A stretch of DNA of 64,000 nucleotides from Lentisphaeria bacterium UBA1791 (GCA_002314455.1 DCFZ01000005.1:14003-78002); one strand, 5' to 3'. Shown: positions 18,691-27,530, counted from the first letter of the stretch. The notes: a model not told the origin generated them from the sequence alone. Made by a program: numbers and translations.

Positions 18691-20039
18691 TGAATTGGAT
18701 CGACTTGTTGTCAATGCACCGTTTGGGCAGTTCCGAGCCGGGGCGTTTTTCCGTTGAAAGATCGCAGTTTCAACGCGATTTCGACCGCGTGATCTTCAGC
18801 GGCGCTTTCCGCCGGTTGCAGGATAAAACGCAGGTTTTCCCGTTGCAGAAAGCCGAGTATGTCCGCACCCGTTTGACGCACAGCATCGAGACGAGTTCCA
18901 TCGGGCGTTCGCTCGGCACCGCCGCCGGAAAGATCATCTGCCGCGACTGCGACACGGGCAGTCTGCGCGCCGATGACGTCGGCGCCGTCGTCGCCGCCGC
19001 CGCAGTCAGTCACGACATCGGCAATCCGCCGCTCGGCCACGCAGGCGAAGAGGCGATCCGCTACTGGTTCACCCATTCGCAAATCGGTCAGGACATCTGC
19101 TCGCAACTGACGGCGGAAGAGGCGCAGGATTTTTCCGCCTACGAGGGCAACGCGCAGGGCTTCCGTACGCTGACGCATCTGGAAATGCGCGAACAGTACG
19201 GCGGTATGCGCTTGACTTGCGCGACGCTCGGCGCATTTGCCAAATATCCCTGCGCCGCACTGGTGCCCAAACGCCCCTCGGGCGTCGCCGGGAAAAAGTT
19301 CAACTTTTTCTGCGCCGAAAAGAAACTCTTTGCGGAAATGGCGGAGCATTGCGGACTGATCCAGATCGGCCCCGATGCGTGGCAGCGCCATCCGCTCGCT
19401 TATCTTGTAGAAGCGGCGGACGACATCGCCTATCTCATCGTCGATTTCGAGGACGGTCAGCGGCTCGGGCTGGTTTCCTATGAGGAACTGGAAAGCCGTT
19501 TTCTGCCGCTCATCGATTCGGAAAACGCCAAGAGCTACGTCCAAAAGCTCGATACGTCGACGCAAAAAGCGGAATTTCTCCGCGCGCAACTGATCGGCAC
19601 GCTCGTCCGCCAGGTGACGGAACTCTTTGCCGCACACCACGAAGAGTTGTTGCAGGGAACGCTCGAAAAGCCGCTCACTTCCTATCTTGATTGCGCCCCG
19701 GCGCTCGACGCGCTGCGTGAGCGCAGTACCAAAGTCATTTACAACAACCGGCAGGTGGTCGAGATTGTCGCCGCCGGCTTTGAGATGGTTTCCGGCATGC
19801 TCGATATTTTAATGCCCTGCGTCGAAGAGCTCGCCGCCGAGGCGAGAGGCGTCGGGCGCGCCTCGTACCGCTCGCGGCGCGTCGGCGCGATGTTTCCCGC
19901 CGAAACGCTGCAGCTGAAAAACGAAGCGTGGCTCGCCAGCGCCTATCTGCGGTTGCTGAGCGTGCTCGATTACGTTTCCGGCATGACCGACGGCTATGCC
20001 GTTTCGCTCTATCAGAAATTGAAAGGCATTTCGCTTTAA
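18687..20039 (+). CDS. dgt: Deoxyguanosinetriphosphate triphosphohydrolase-like protein
   Basis: A 450-residue HD-domain dNTPase of the Dgt type. It begins with an FSVERSQFQRDFDRVIFSG region, then FRRLQDKTQVFPLQ and TRLTHSIETSSIGRSLG (H65 of the metal site), and the HD pair H109-D110 in SHDIGNPPLGHAGE. Dgt cleaves dGTP (and often other dNTPs) to nucleoside and triphosphate, controlling dNTP pools. It overlaps recN by 4 nt (ATGA), consistent with a DNA-maintenance operon. Two ATGs, 18687 and 18690, are adjacent; either could be used. Confidence 0.92.
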   Translation: MMNWIDLLSMHRLGSSEPGRFSVERSQFQRDFDRVIFSGAFRRLQDKTQVFPLQKAEYVRTRLTHSIETSSIGRSLGTAAGKIICRDCDTGSLRADDVGAVVAAAAVSHDIGNPPLGHAGEEAIRYWFTHSQIGQDICSQLTAEEAQDFSAYEGNAQGFRTLTHLEMREQYGGMRLTCATLGAFAKYPCAALVPKRPSGVAGKKFNFFCAEKKLFAEMAEHCGLIQIGPDAWQRHPLAYLVEAADDIAYLIVDFEDGQRLGLVSYEELESRFLPLIDSENAKSYVQKLDTSTQKAEFLRAQLIGTLVRQVTELFAAHHEELLQGTLEKPLTSYLDCAPALDALRERSTKVIYNNRQVVEIVAAGFEMVSGMLDILMPCVEELAAEARGVGRASYRSRRVGAMFPAETLQLKNEAWLASAYLRLLSVLDYVSGMTDGYAVSLYQKLKGISL

Positions 20040-20053
20040 AGGAGAGTTCCGCC

Positions 20054-20647
20054 ATGGCACACGAAAAGACGATCTGGCCCGGTTCCACCCAGCTTGCCCC
20101 CGTCCCCGCCGTCCTCGTCGGATGCGGCGACGGCAAAACATTCAAGTACAATCTCATCACCGTCGCGTGGGCGGGCACCGTCTGCAGTGATCCCGCGATG
20201 CTCGCCATCGCCGTGCGTCCGGAGCGGTTCAGCTTCGCGCCGATCTCGCAATTAAAGGAATTTACCGTCAATCTGCCCCCCGTAAGCCTCGCGGCGGAAC
20301 TCGACCGCTGCGGCGTCGTTTCCGGGCGTGACTGCGACAAGTTTGAACTCTGCCATTTGACCCCGGTCGCGGGCGAAAAAGTTTCCGCTCCGCTCGTCGC
20401 CGAGTGCCCTGTCGCGCTCGAATGCCGCGTGACGCAACCAATCGAACTTGGTTCCCACACCTTGTTTCTCGCCGAGATCCTCGCGGTACAAGTACAAAGC
20501 GATCTGATCGACGACAAGGGCAAATTCGACATCGACCGCGCCCATCTGATCGCTTACGCGCACGGTCACTACTATCAGCTCGGCGAGTGCATCGGGCACT
20601 TCGGCTACTCGGTGCGTCGCAAGCCGGGGAGCATCGTCCGCAAATGA
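20054..20647 (+). CDS. Flavin reductase-like (FMN-binding split-barrel) protein
   Basis: A 197-residue protein of the flavin reductase-like family. It has the N-terminal PVPAVLVGCGDG and KYNLITVAWAGTVCSDPAM stretches that form the FMN-binding split barrel, and a C-terminal HLIAYAHGHYYQLGECIGHFGYSVRRK tail in pieces. Family members use FMN for NAD(P)H-dependent reductions in the cytosol; the substrate is not predictable. The ATG at 20054 is chosen because GGAGAG lies 7-8 nt upstream and the protein then aligns with the family N-terminus. It sits between dgt and sir2, whose start overlaps its stop by 4 nt. Confidence 0.85.
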   Translation: MAHEKTIWPGSTQLAPVPAVLVGCGDGKTFKYNLITVAWAGTVCSDPAMLAIAVRPERFSFAPISQLKEFTVNLPPVSLAAELDRCGVVSGRDCDKFELCHLTPVAGEKVSAPLVAECPVALECRVTQPIELGSHTLFLAEILAVQVQSDLIDDKGKFDIDRAHLIAYAHGHYYQLGECIGHFGYSVRRKPGSIVRK

Positions 20648-21381
20648 GCGAGCTTTTCGACCTGATCCAAAGCGCGCGCAAGTGCGTCGTTTTTACGGGG
20701 GCAGGGGTGTCGACGCTCTCGGGGATCCCCGACTTCCGCGGCACGGGCGGCGTCTACACCAAGCCGTGGCACGGTCTTTCGGTCGAGGAGATCCTTTCCA
20801 TCGACTGCTTCCGGAGTCACCCCGAATACTTTTTTGAATGGGCAAGGCAATTTGTCTACTGCTGTCAGAATTTCGAGCCCAACATCGTCCATACGACACT
20901 CGCGAAACTCGAAGCGCGCAATTTGCTGGATTCCATCTACACGCAAAACATCGACCTGCTGCACACCAAGGCGGGGAGCAAAAAGTGTTTTGAACTGCAC
21001 GGCTCGCCGGCAAAGCATCATTGTTTAACTTGTCACCGGGAAGCTTCTTTTGCCGAGATTGCGCCGGTCGTTATGGCGGGCAAACTGCCATACTGCCCCT
21101 GCGGCGGCATTTTCAAACCCGATATCGTCTTTTACGGGGAAAGTCTGCCGGACGGCATCTTTGAAATGGGCGAAGAGGATTTCCGCACCGCCGATCTTGC
21201 ATTTGCACTCGGCAGCAGTCTGACCGTCTACCCCGCGGCAATGCTTCCCGAAGCCGCCGCGCAAAGCGGCGCCAAGTTGATCATCGTCAATGCACAGGAA
21301 ACGCATCTGGATTCTTACGCCTATTGCGTCTACCGCGACCTTGAGTGCGTTTTCAAAGAAATCGACGCGGCGCTGAAATAG
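20644..21381 (+). CDS. NAD-dependent protein deacylase, Sir2 family
   Basis: A 245-residue sirtuin. The NAD site is FTGAGVSTLSGIPDFRG (about 17-33), QNID is at 101-104, the catalytic His is H119 (ELHGSP), and the structural zinc ligands are C127, C130, C151 and C153 in C-x2-C and C-x-C pairs. It removes acetyl or other acyl groups from lysines using NAD+ and releases nicotinamide. It begins inside the stop of the flavin reductase gene (ATGA) and ends the cinA operon. The nearby cinA product could help recycle pyridine nucleotides, which is inference. Confidence 0.93.
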   Translation: MSELFDLIQSARKCVVFTGAGVSTLSGIPDFRGTGGVYTKPWHGLSVEEILSIDCFRSHPEYFFEWARQFVYCCQNFEPNIVHTTLAKLEARNLLDSIYTQNIDLLHTKAGSKKCFELHGSPAKHHCLTCHREASFAEIAPVVMAGKLPYCPCGGIFKPDIVFYGESLPDGIFEMGEEDFRTADLAFALGSSLTVYPAAMLPEAAAQSGAKLIIVNAQETHLDSYAYCVYRDLECVFKEIDAALK

Positions 21382-21392
21382 GGCAGGGCGCG

Positions 21393-22463
21393 CTATTTCA
21401 ACAGCATACAATCGCCGTAGCTGTAAAAGCGCATTCTTTCGGCTTTTGCCTTTTCGTAGGCGGCAAGCACCATTTCCCGCTGGCAGAAACAGCTGACGAG
21501 CATCAACAGCGTGCTTTTGGGCAAGTGAAAGTTGGTCAGCAACAGATCAATCGCGCGCGGTTGATAGGGCGGATAAAGAAAGATCTGCGTGGAACCGGTG
21601 CGCGCCGTCACGTTTCCATCCGGCGCGGCGCAACTTTCCAGCACCCGCACCGTCGTCGTCCCGACGGCGAGCACCTTGTGATGATCGGCGCGGGTCGCAT
21701 TGACCAATGCCGCCGTCGCTTCCGGCAGGACGAAATTTTCCGTATGCATGTGGTGTTGCGTCGCATCTTCGACGGAAACGGGGAGAAATGTTCCCGCCCC
21801 GACGTGGAGCGTCAATTCGGCGACGTTGACCCCTTTTTGCCGCAATTCGTCGAGGATCTGCGGCGTAAAGTGCAATCCCGCCGTCGGCGCGGCGACCGCG
21901 CCGGGGCAATGGGCGTAAACAGTCTGATAACGCTCGGCGTCGGCAGCTTGCGCTTCGCGGCGCAGATAAGGCGGCAAGGGGATCTGCCCGTAACGCTTCT
22001 GCAAAAGATCGACGTCGGCGAGGTTGAATTTGATGTTGTAGGTATCGTCGTCGTTTTTGCCGAGGACGGTGAATGCATCGCCGAATTCATTGGGCGTACC
22101 GTCGACGGAACTTAAGACGACGCGCACGCCGGGGAGGGCGCGCTTGCCCGGCTTGAGCATCACTTTCCACACGCCGGATTGGGTATCGTCGGCGGCGAGC
22201 AGCAGCAGTTCAAAGTGCGCGCCGACCGTGCCGTCGGGGAGCTGCTTCCTGCCGTACATTCTGCCCGCGAGCACGCGGGTGTTGTTGCAGATCAACGCGT
22301 CGCCGGGCGCGAGAAATTCCTTGATGGCGGGAAACGGCAATATCTCGGTTTCCCCCGTCTTGCGGTCGAGCACCATCATCCGCGAACCGTCGCGCTTTTC
22401 CGCCGGGAAGCGGGCGATCAATTCATCGGGCAGATTGTAATCGAACAAACTGGTCGAAAGCAT
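21393..22463 (-). CDS. queA: S-adenosylmethionine:tRNA ribosyltransferase-isomerase
   Basis: A 356-residue QueA, normal length. It transfers and isomerises the ribosyl group of AdoMet onto preQ1 in tRNA, giving epoxyqueuosine. Signature stretches are LFDYNLPDELIARFPAEKRD, DALICNNTRVLAGRMYGRK, PTAGLHFTPQILDELRQKGV, HVGAGTFLPVSVED and LLTNFHLPKSTLLMLVSCF in order. The gene begins at the base after the rhomboid stop (TAAATG), so it is co-transcribed with it. No other queuosine gene is in the window. Confidence 0.96.
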   Translation of the reverse strand: MLSTSLFDYNLPDELIARFPAEKRDGSRMMVLDRKTGETEILPFPAIKEFLAPGDALICNNTRVLAGRMYGRKQLPDGTVGAHFELLLLAADDTQSGVWKVMLKPGKRALPGVRVVLSSVDGTPNEFGDAFTVLGKNDDDTYNIKFNLADVDLLQKRYGQIPLPPYLRREAQAADAERYQTVYAHCPGAVAAPTAGLHFTPQILDELRQKGVNVAELTLHVGAGTFLPVSVEDATQHHMHTENFVLPEATAALVNATRADHHKVLAVGTTTVRVLESCAAPDGNVTARTGSTQIFLYPPYQPRAIDLLLTNFHLPKSTLLMLVSCFCQREMVLAAYEKAKAERMRFYSYGDCMLLK

Positions 22464-23282
22464 TTATTTACCCCCGCGCATTTCCTCGCGCGCCTGCCGC
22501 AACCGGGCGTATTCTTCCGGGGTAAGACTGTTGATGCCTTCGCGGGAAAGCTTGTCGAGTAAAGCATCCAGTTCCGCAGGGGAAACCGGGGTGCCGTCGC
22601 CGCCATTTTTCGGCGGGGGAGGGGGCGTAAATCCGTAGCTTTCCGCCCGTTTTACCGGATTGCGGCGCAAAGGGTCCCACGGCAAATCTTTGCCGAAAAC
22701 CAATTTCAGATAGAGGTAGCCGCCGAGAAAACCGCCGAGGTGGGCGAGGTGGGCGATATTGCCGCTTGCGTGCGAGATTTCCAACAACATTTCCAGCGCG
22801 GCGTAGCAGATGACCAGCGTCGACGTCTTGATCGGCGACATCGGGGCGAAAATCATCACAAAACGGCGTTCCGGCTCAAACATCGCCGCGCCGATCATAA
22901 TCGCGCAAACGGCGCCGGAAGCGCCGACGAGGATGCCCGGCTTGCCGAAATTGATGAGCAGATAAAGCGCGTTGCCGATCAGATTACCGGCAAGATAAAG
23001 CAAAAAAACGTGGAGCTCTTTCATCTTGCGCGCGACGAGCGTACCAAAGAGGTAAAGTCCATACATATTGAAAAAGAGATGCCATATGTCCGCGTGCAGA
23101 AATCCGGCGGTCAGCAACTGATAAGGCCGAAATTCGCCCGGCATGCTGTAAAGCCGCCAAGTGCCCGGTGTGCCGGCAATGAAAAAGACGACATTGATGG
23201 CGATCAAGATCCAGATCGGACGCGTCGAGAATTGCGGTCCATCGGACGCATTGCGCATATAATCACGGTCGTAGAGACCCAT
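22464..23282 (-). CDS. Rhomboid family intramembrane serine protease
   Basis: A 272-residue inner-membrane protein with about six transmembrane segments. The catalytic pair is visible: S122 in GASGAV and H181 in HLAHLGG. A loop Asn motif HLFFNM (H68 to N72) stabilises the oxyanion. The cytosolic C-terminus (from about 200) is proline- and glycine-rich, then forms a short helix with SLTPEEYARLRQAREEM. Rhomboids cleave single-pass substrates within the membrane; the target is unknown. The ATG at 23282 is set by GGAGGAG 5-6 nt upstream; an in-frame extension upstream is unlikely. Confidence 0.92.
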   Translation of the reverse strand: MGLYDRDYMRNASDGPQFSTRPIWILIAINVVFFIAGTPGTWRLYSMPGEFRPYQLLTAGFLHADIWHLFFNMYGLYLFGTLVARKMKELHVFLLYLAGNLIGNALYLLINFGKPGILVGASGAVCAIMIGAAMFEPERRFVMIFAPMSPIKTSTLVICYAALEMLLEISHASGNIAHLAHLGGFLGGYLYLKLVFGKDLPWDPLRRNPVKRAESYGFTPPPPPKNGGDGTPVSPAELDALLDKLSREGINSLTPEEYARLRQAREEMRGGK

Positions 23283-23325
23283 TTCAACTCCTCCGTACAA
23301 AAAAACACACAACTTGCAATTTCAT

Positions 23326-23354
23326 AATATACATTCTTTGAAAGCTTTCTTCAA
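23326..23354 (-). promoter_or_regulatory. Promoter of rhomboid-queA
   Basis: On the minus strand, -35 TTGAAG (23349-23354), 17 bp spacer, -10 TATATT (23326-23331). It lies back-to-back with the promoter at 23358; the two -35 boxes are only 3 bp apart. Confidence 0.6.
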
Positions 23355-23357
23355 GTA

Positions 23358-23386
23358 TTGGAAAAGCCATCCAGTCGTGCTATATT
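23358..23386 (+). promoter_or_regulatory. Promoter of the methylenetetrahydrofolate reductase-like gene
   Basis: -35 TTGGAA (23358-23363), 17 bp spacer, -10 TATATT (23381-23386) preceded by TGC, an extended -10. Confidence 0.6.
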
Positions 23387-23425
23387 ATATAGAAAAAGGG
23401 AAAGCGCCATAGGAAATCGTAGAAA

Positions 23426-24880
23426 ATGCCGAATCTTGACTTTCAGATGAATATGAATTTTTCCGGCGAGAGCGAGAATGTTTTCCGTCGCCAGCTGGAA
23501 GATGGCAAATTCACCATCCTGATCGAAACGCAGATGCCCGAAGACACCGTCGACGCCAAATCGGCGGCGGAAAAGCTCTGCGAACTTGAAGAAGCCGTCG
23601 TCAACAACCGCGCCGGGATCAATGCGGCGCTGGCGATCCTCGATCCGTCGGAAAAACGCACGTTGCGCGCGGTGGAATACGCGGCGCAACTGCCCGAAGA
23701 ACGGCGCAACCGCCACGTCGTCTACCTTTCCGGCGCTGATACTTCCGAAGAGGAATTGGACGAATTGCTGAAATTTGCCGCCGCCCATCGGCTGCGCAAT
23801 TTGATTCCGGTGGTCGGTTCCGCCGGTTTTGAAGCGACCGCGCGCGAATGCAAAAAACGGCACTTTATGGATAGCGTTCTTGCGACCAAAGCGATCGTTA
23901 AAGCATCCGGCGAGAACTACGCAGGCGCTGTCGTAAATCCTTATCAATATGAATTTTATCCGCTTTTTGGTCAATATTTTTCTTTGCTGAAAAAGTTCGG
24001 GCAGGGGGCGCAGTTTGCGGTGGCGCAAGCGGGCTGGGATATGCTGAAACTGCAATCGTTGCTCTGGTTTCTCAACACGCGGGAATTTTATTACCCCGTG
24101 CTCGCCCGGCTGATCCTGCTGTCGCCGAATTCCGTTGACGAGATCACGGCGGGAAAACGCCCGGGGATCCGGATCTCGCCGGATTTTGAACGCATTCTCG
24201 ATCAGGAATTGCGTTATTCCCGCAATCAGTTTGAAGCGGCGCAATTCCGCCGCATCGAATTGCAGGCCGCCGGTTGCCGCTTGCTCGGCGCGCGGGGAAT
24301 TCAGCTTTCCGGCGTTGATTCCGCCGCCAAGGCGCGGTTCATCATCGACCGGATCGGTGCGGCGTTGAAGGAATTTACTTCATTCAACGATTGGCTTGAG
24401 GAATATAACGCTTATATGGCGAGCGCGGAACTGGCGCCTTTCGCCCATGATTTTCAACTTTTCGATCGTACATTGAGTAGAGACTACCCGCTTGATCAGC
24501 CGCCAGTCTGCAATGAAGAGAAGATCGAACCGCTTTCCAAATTCGATCAATTGCGCGATCGATTCAACCAGTCGATCTTCGGCGACGCCGATCAAAAAGC
24601 GCCCGGGCACTTGCGCTTTTTGAAGCTGTTGCTTGCCGGTTGTTCCGGTTGCGATCACTGCGTTTTGCCTCAAACACACTATCTTTGCCCCCACCGTTGC
24701 CCGAAACGGCTGACCAACGGGCCTTGCGGCAATGTCCGTCCGGATGGCCGCTGCGAAGTTACCGACGCCGAATGCATCCACGTCAAGATCATTCGCGCCG
24801 CTTATCAGCACAATGATTTCTCGGCGTTGGAAAACGTCCTGCCGCCGGACTTCAACGACGACGCGCCAAGCGGCGAATAG
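23426..24880 (+). CDS. Methylenetetrahydrofolate reductase-like protein with C-terminal Cys-rich MTHFR_C domain
   Basis: A 484-residue two-domain protein. Residues about 20-320 resemble the MetF TIM barrel, with a VVNPYQYEFYPLF segment and QFAVAQAGWD where flavin-binding MetF has its conserved strands. The last 85 residues form the MTHFR_C/MetV-type zinc or Fe-S domain with eight cysteines, including GCSGCDHCVLP, YLCPHRCPK and NGPCGN. In acetogens this domain belongs to the MetV partner of MetF. MetF-type enzymes reduce 5,10-methylene-THF to 5-methyl-THF for methionine synthesis or the Wood-Ljungdahl branch. The barrel is divergent, so the flavin site and electron donor are uncertain. The gene is monocistronic with its own promoter and terminator. 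Confidence 0.75.
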   Translation: MPNLDFQMNMNFSGESENVFRRQLEDGKFTILIETQMPEDTVDAKSAAEKLCELEEAVVNNRAGINAALAILDPSEKRTLRAVEYAAQLPEERRNRHVVYLSGADTSEEELDELLKFAAAHRLRNLIPVVGSAGFEATARECKKRHFMDSVLATKAIVKASGENYAGAVVNPYQYEFYPLFGQYFSLLKKFGQGAQFAVAQAGWDMLKLQSLLWFLNTREFYYPVLARLILLSPNSVDEITAGKRPGIRISPDFERILDQELRYSRNQFEAAQFRRIELQAAGCRLLGARGIQLSGVDSAAKARFIIDRIGAALKEFTSFNDWLEEYNAYMASAELAPFAHDFQLFDRTLSRDYPLDQPPVCNEEKIEPLSKFDQLRDRFNQSIFGDADQKAPGHLRFLKLLLAGCSGCDHCVLPQTHYLCPHRCPKRLTNGPCGNVRPDGRCEVTDAECIHVKIIRAAYQHNDFSALENVLPPDFNDDAPSGE

Positions 24881-24909
24881 CGTCCTGCTTCCAACCGAAT
24901 CACCCAAAC

Positions 24910-24940
24910 GGCGGAGATGATTGAAATCTCCGCCATTTTT
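24910..24940 (+). terminator. Intrinsic terminator after the MTHFR-like gene
   Basis: Stem GGCGGAGAT (24910-24918) paired with ATCTCCGCC (24926-24934), a 7-nt loop, then an A followed by a run of Ts. Confidence 0.9.
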
Positions 24941-24945
24941 TATTT

Positions 24946-25175
24946 CCTTGCCGCTAAACTTATAATCAAGTTATTAACAAGATGCGTTTGTTGTTTTGCA
25001 ACATCTTTACTATAAATATGTTGCAAAACAAGCAACGCTGTTTTTACCGATTTTTAATTTTACATAACATATATTATGCGACGTTACGAGACAAAGCAAA
25101 AAACGCAAAAAGTCCTGTTTTGGAACAAAGTGGATTGGTTAAAATAAGGAATGGGGAAACGTTGTGCGCAATTGC
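24946..25175. other. AT-rich intergenic region; candidate small RNA or small ORF
   Basis: No recognisable gene lies between 24881 and 25207. The stretch holds the dyad at 24984-25038. In its loop is a possible promoter: TTGTTG (24988-24993), 17 bp, TATAAA (25011-25016). Another TATATT lies at 25070-25075, and the terminator at 25176-25205 follows. Transcription from about 25023 would give an RNA of about 185 nt. A 58-codon frame (ATG 25018 to stop 25194) exists but has no SD and resembles nothing I know. Confidence 0.3.
24984..25038. repeat. 21-bp imperfect inverted repeat around a possible promoter
   Basis: The left arm (24984-25004) and right arm (25018-25038) match at 19 of 21 positions as an inverted repeat. 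The innermost 14 bp are perfect (TTGTTTTGCAACAT). The 13-bp centre contains the possible -10 TATAAA. It could be an operator or, if transcribed from further upstream, a hairpin. Confidence 0.75.
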
Positions 25176-25205
25176 AAAAAGAAAGTTTTTCTGAACTTTC
25201 TTTTT
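25176..25205 (-). terminator. Bidirectional intrinsic terminator
   Basis: A 12-bp stem AAAAAGAAAGTT (25176-25187) / AACTTTCTTTTT (25194-25205) with a 6-nt loop, T-rich on the 3' side in both directions. It ends the deacetylase-like gene (stop at 25208) and would also end plus-strand transcripts from the 24.98-25.1 kb region. Confidence 0.75.
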
Positions 25206-25207
25206 GT

Positions 25208-26128
25208 TCAGCAACTCATTTCTTCAAACGTCTGCCATTCGATGCGGTCGCCAAAGGTGCGGTTGATGCGAAGCGTCAATTCGTCGAGCGCATCCAAACC
25301 GATGGCGCGGCCGTCGGCGTAGAGTGATTGCCAATGAGAAAGCAAACTGATCGGCAAATTTTGCTCAAAGAGGTCGCGGGCAACGCCGCGCTTGCCGTCG
25401 CGCGTCAAAATCGCATCAATACCAGCTTTGACCTGACGGATTGCCGAAGAAAGCGGATTCGGGCGTTGACTTTTCCAGAATGCGTCGTCGGTGTTGGCAG
25501 GGATCGTCACCACCTGCCCCGTTTCCGGCGTATCGCACATCAGCGTTGGACGCTTGATCTCATCCAAACAATGGAGGAAATAAAAACACTTCGGCGCATT
25601 CAACACCCGGCGAAAGGCCATGCCGATGCCGCGGGCGTAGTTGTTTTCATTACTACCGCCGCACATCCAGGGGGAGGTGACACCAGTCGGTTTAAGTCCT
25701 ACATTAACAAGGATTTTCAACGCAAGAGCAACATAATCGGCGATCTCGTTTGCGGAAAGTTTTTCAAAATAAGTGTCTTCAAAAAGGTGGCGACTGCTGC
25801 AGTGCAGGGGGTCGTAGGCGAGAAAATGCGTTAAAATTTCCGGCGTCAGAGAAAAATTCGGTTCAATTTCGCGATGAATGAGGTCGATCATCGCCCTCAC
25901 CTCGCGTGCCGGCACTTGCTGGACGACGCCGTCGATCCGCCCCAGCCCAGCCGGGATCGGAACGACGGAAAATTTCCCCTTAATGCCGTTTTTTCGGCAG
26001 ATCCCGGCGAATTTCCGGGCAAAGGCAACGGGGATCGTCAGGTCGTGCGCGACGTGAAGTTGATGAAAATGCGACATATTGACGATGCCGCCATCATCGA
26101 CGATCAGCGAAACCGGAACCTTCCCCAT
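25208..26128 (-). CDS. Polysaccharide-deacetylase-like protein (NodB-like barrel)
   Basis: A 306-residue cytosolic protein that starts VPVSLIVDDGGIVNMSHFHQ. The DD pair near the N-terminus resembles the first metal motif of carbohydrate esterase 4 (NodB) and related deacetylase-like barrels, and there is a later HFLAYDPLHCSSRHLFE segment. The usual H-x3-H metal motif is not clearly present, so catalysis is uncertain. It lies 24 nt after nagA on the same strand, so a role in amino-sugar or glycan handling is reasonable but inferred. The SD is a G-rich stretch about 7 nt before the ATG. Confidence 0.5.
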   Translation of the reverse strand: MGKVPVSLIVDDGGIVNMSHFHQLHVAHDLTIPVAFARKFAGICRKNGIKGKFSVVPIPAGLGRIDGVVQQVPAREVRAMIDLIHREIEPNFSLTPEILTHFLAYDPLHCSSRHLFEDTYFEKLSANEIADYVALALKILVNVGLKPTGVTSPWMCGGSNENNYARGIGMAFRRVLNAPKCFYFLHCLDEIKRPTLMCDTPETGQVVTIPANTDDAFWKSQRPNPLSSAIRQVKAGIDAILTRDGKRGVARDLFEQNLPISLLSHWQSLYADGRAIGLDALDELTLRINRTFGDRIEWQTFEEMSC

Positions 26129-26152
26129 TCTGCTGCCCCCCTACCCTGTCAT

Positions 26153-27298
26153 TTACGCGCGCTGATAGCGCACTTCGCCGTCGACGATCGCCGTTTGGAC
26201 GGTGAAATCCGGATCGAGAATGACGACGTCCGCGGCGAAGCCCGCCTGCAATTTACCGACGTCGGTCAAACCGAGCGATGCGGCGGGAGTCGAAGTCACT
26301 GATTTGATGACTTCCGAGAGCGGCAAGCCGGTGACTTCGTAAATATTTTTGAGCGCGGTCGAGATCAACAAGGTACTGCCGGCGAGGGCGCCGCCCTCTT
26401 TCAACCGGGCGGCGCCTTCTTTGACGACGACCGGCAAACCGCCGAGCGTGTAATCGCCGTCGGGCATGCCCGCCGCGCGCATCGCATCGGAAATCAGCAC
26501 GACGTGATCGCATCCCTTGACCTGAAAGACCAACTGAATCATCGGCACGCTGATATGAAGCTTGTCGCAGATGAATTCCGTGTAGACGTCGCGATGCAGC
26601 AGCCCTGCCCCGACGAGACCGATGTCGCGGTGGTGCAACGCCGTCATCTGATTGCAGAAGTGCGACAAATTGCGCAATCCCGCATGGTAAGCGGAAACGA
26701 AATCAGAATACTTGGCGGCGCTGTGCGTGCAACTGGGGGTGATGCCGAGTTTCTGCAATTTTCCGGCAAAGGCGGCGCCCCCGGGCATTTCGACCGCGTA
26801 GGTCACTTTTTTGACCGGAAAGATCGCATTGAGCCGTTCCACTTCGACGATGTCGGCGGCGCGGACGAAATCGGGATTCTGCGCGCCGAGGCACTTCGGA
26901 TTGATGAAAGGGCCTTCCAGGTGGACGCCGGGAACTTTGCAACCGCTTTTCTGATCGTAGGCGGCAACGCTTTTGAGCGTCGCCGCGAGGTCGGTTTCCG
27001 GCAACGTCAGCGTCGTCGGAAGCATGGTCGTGACGCCCTCTTCCAGCTTGTGGTCGAGAATGCACTTCGTCTTTTCGGCGTCGCCGTCGGAAAAATCGCA
27101 GTTGTTGCGGCCGTGACAGTGGCTGTCGATGAAACCGGGCATCACGTAATTGCCCTTGGCGTCGATCACCTTGCCGGTGAAATCCGTCGGCGCAATGTCG
27201 AGCAGCGCTTCAATTTTTTTGCCGTTGAGCATCAAGGCGCCGTTGAAATCGATCCCGGCGCTGACAAGATGCGCGTTTTTGATCATAGTCAAAGACAT
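26153..27298 (-). CDS. nagA: N-acetylglucosamine-6-phosphate deacetylase
   Basis: A 381-residue amidohydrolase of normal NagA length. Visible active-site parts are H60 and H62 (IDSHCHG), E128 (VHLEGPFINP), the THSAA His, a HHRD-containing loop, and the catalytic Asp in VLISDAMRAAG. It converts GlcNAc-6-P to GlcN-6-P and acetate in the cytosol. nagB is not in the window. The deacetylase-like gene follows it. The SD AGGTGG lies 4-5 nt before the ATG. A TATATA at about 27317-27322 may be its -10, but I see no good -35. Confidence 0.93.
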   Translation of the reverse strand: MSLTMIKNAHLVSAGIDFNGALMLNGKKIEALLDIAPTDFTGKVIDAKGNYVMPGFIDSHCHGRNNCDFSDGDAEKTKCILDHKLEEGVTTMLPTTLTLPETDLAATLKSVAAYDQKSGCKVPGVHLEGPFINPKCLGAQNPDFVRAADIVEVERLNAIFPVKKVTYAVEMPGGAAFAGKLQKLGITPSCTHSAAKYSDFVSAYHAGLRNLSHFCNQMTALHHRDIGLVGAGLLHRDVYTEFICDKLHISVPMIQLVFQVKGCDHVVLISDAMRAAGMPDGDYTLGGLPVVVKEGAARLKEGGALAGSTLLISTALKNIYEVTGLPLSEVIKSVTSTPAASLGLTDVGKLQAGFAADVVILDPDFTVQTAIVDGEVRYQRA

Positions 27299-27530
27299 AT
27301 TTCCACCTTTCCTTTATATATAACAGGAGTTCATCCATTCTAAATCTACTCCGACATAATGAATTTTTCCACACAGGAATGAAAGATTTTATCAATTCCG
27401 GCAAAGAAAAGCGGGAAATATCCATAACAGAAGGATGAAAAAGCGCGCGACGCCCCTGCCCTACCCCATTTTCGGAAAAACATTATAAAAGCGGCAAATA
27501 AAAAAATCAAATGAAGAATATGCCGACAAG

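Noticed and set aside
25018..25194. 58-codon ORF inside the dyad-terminator region.
   Set aside because: No SD, it begins inside the inverted repeat, and the sequence resembles nothing I know; kept only as part of the small-RNA candidate.
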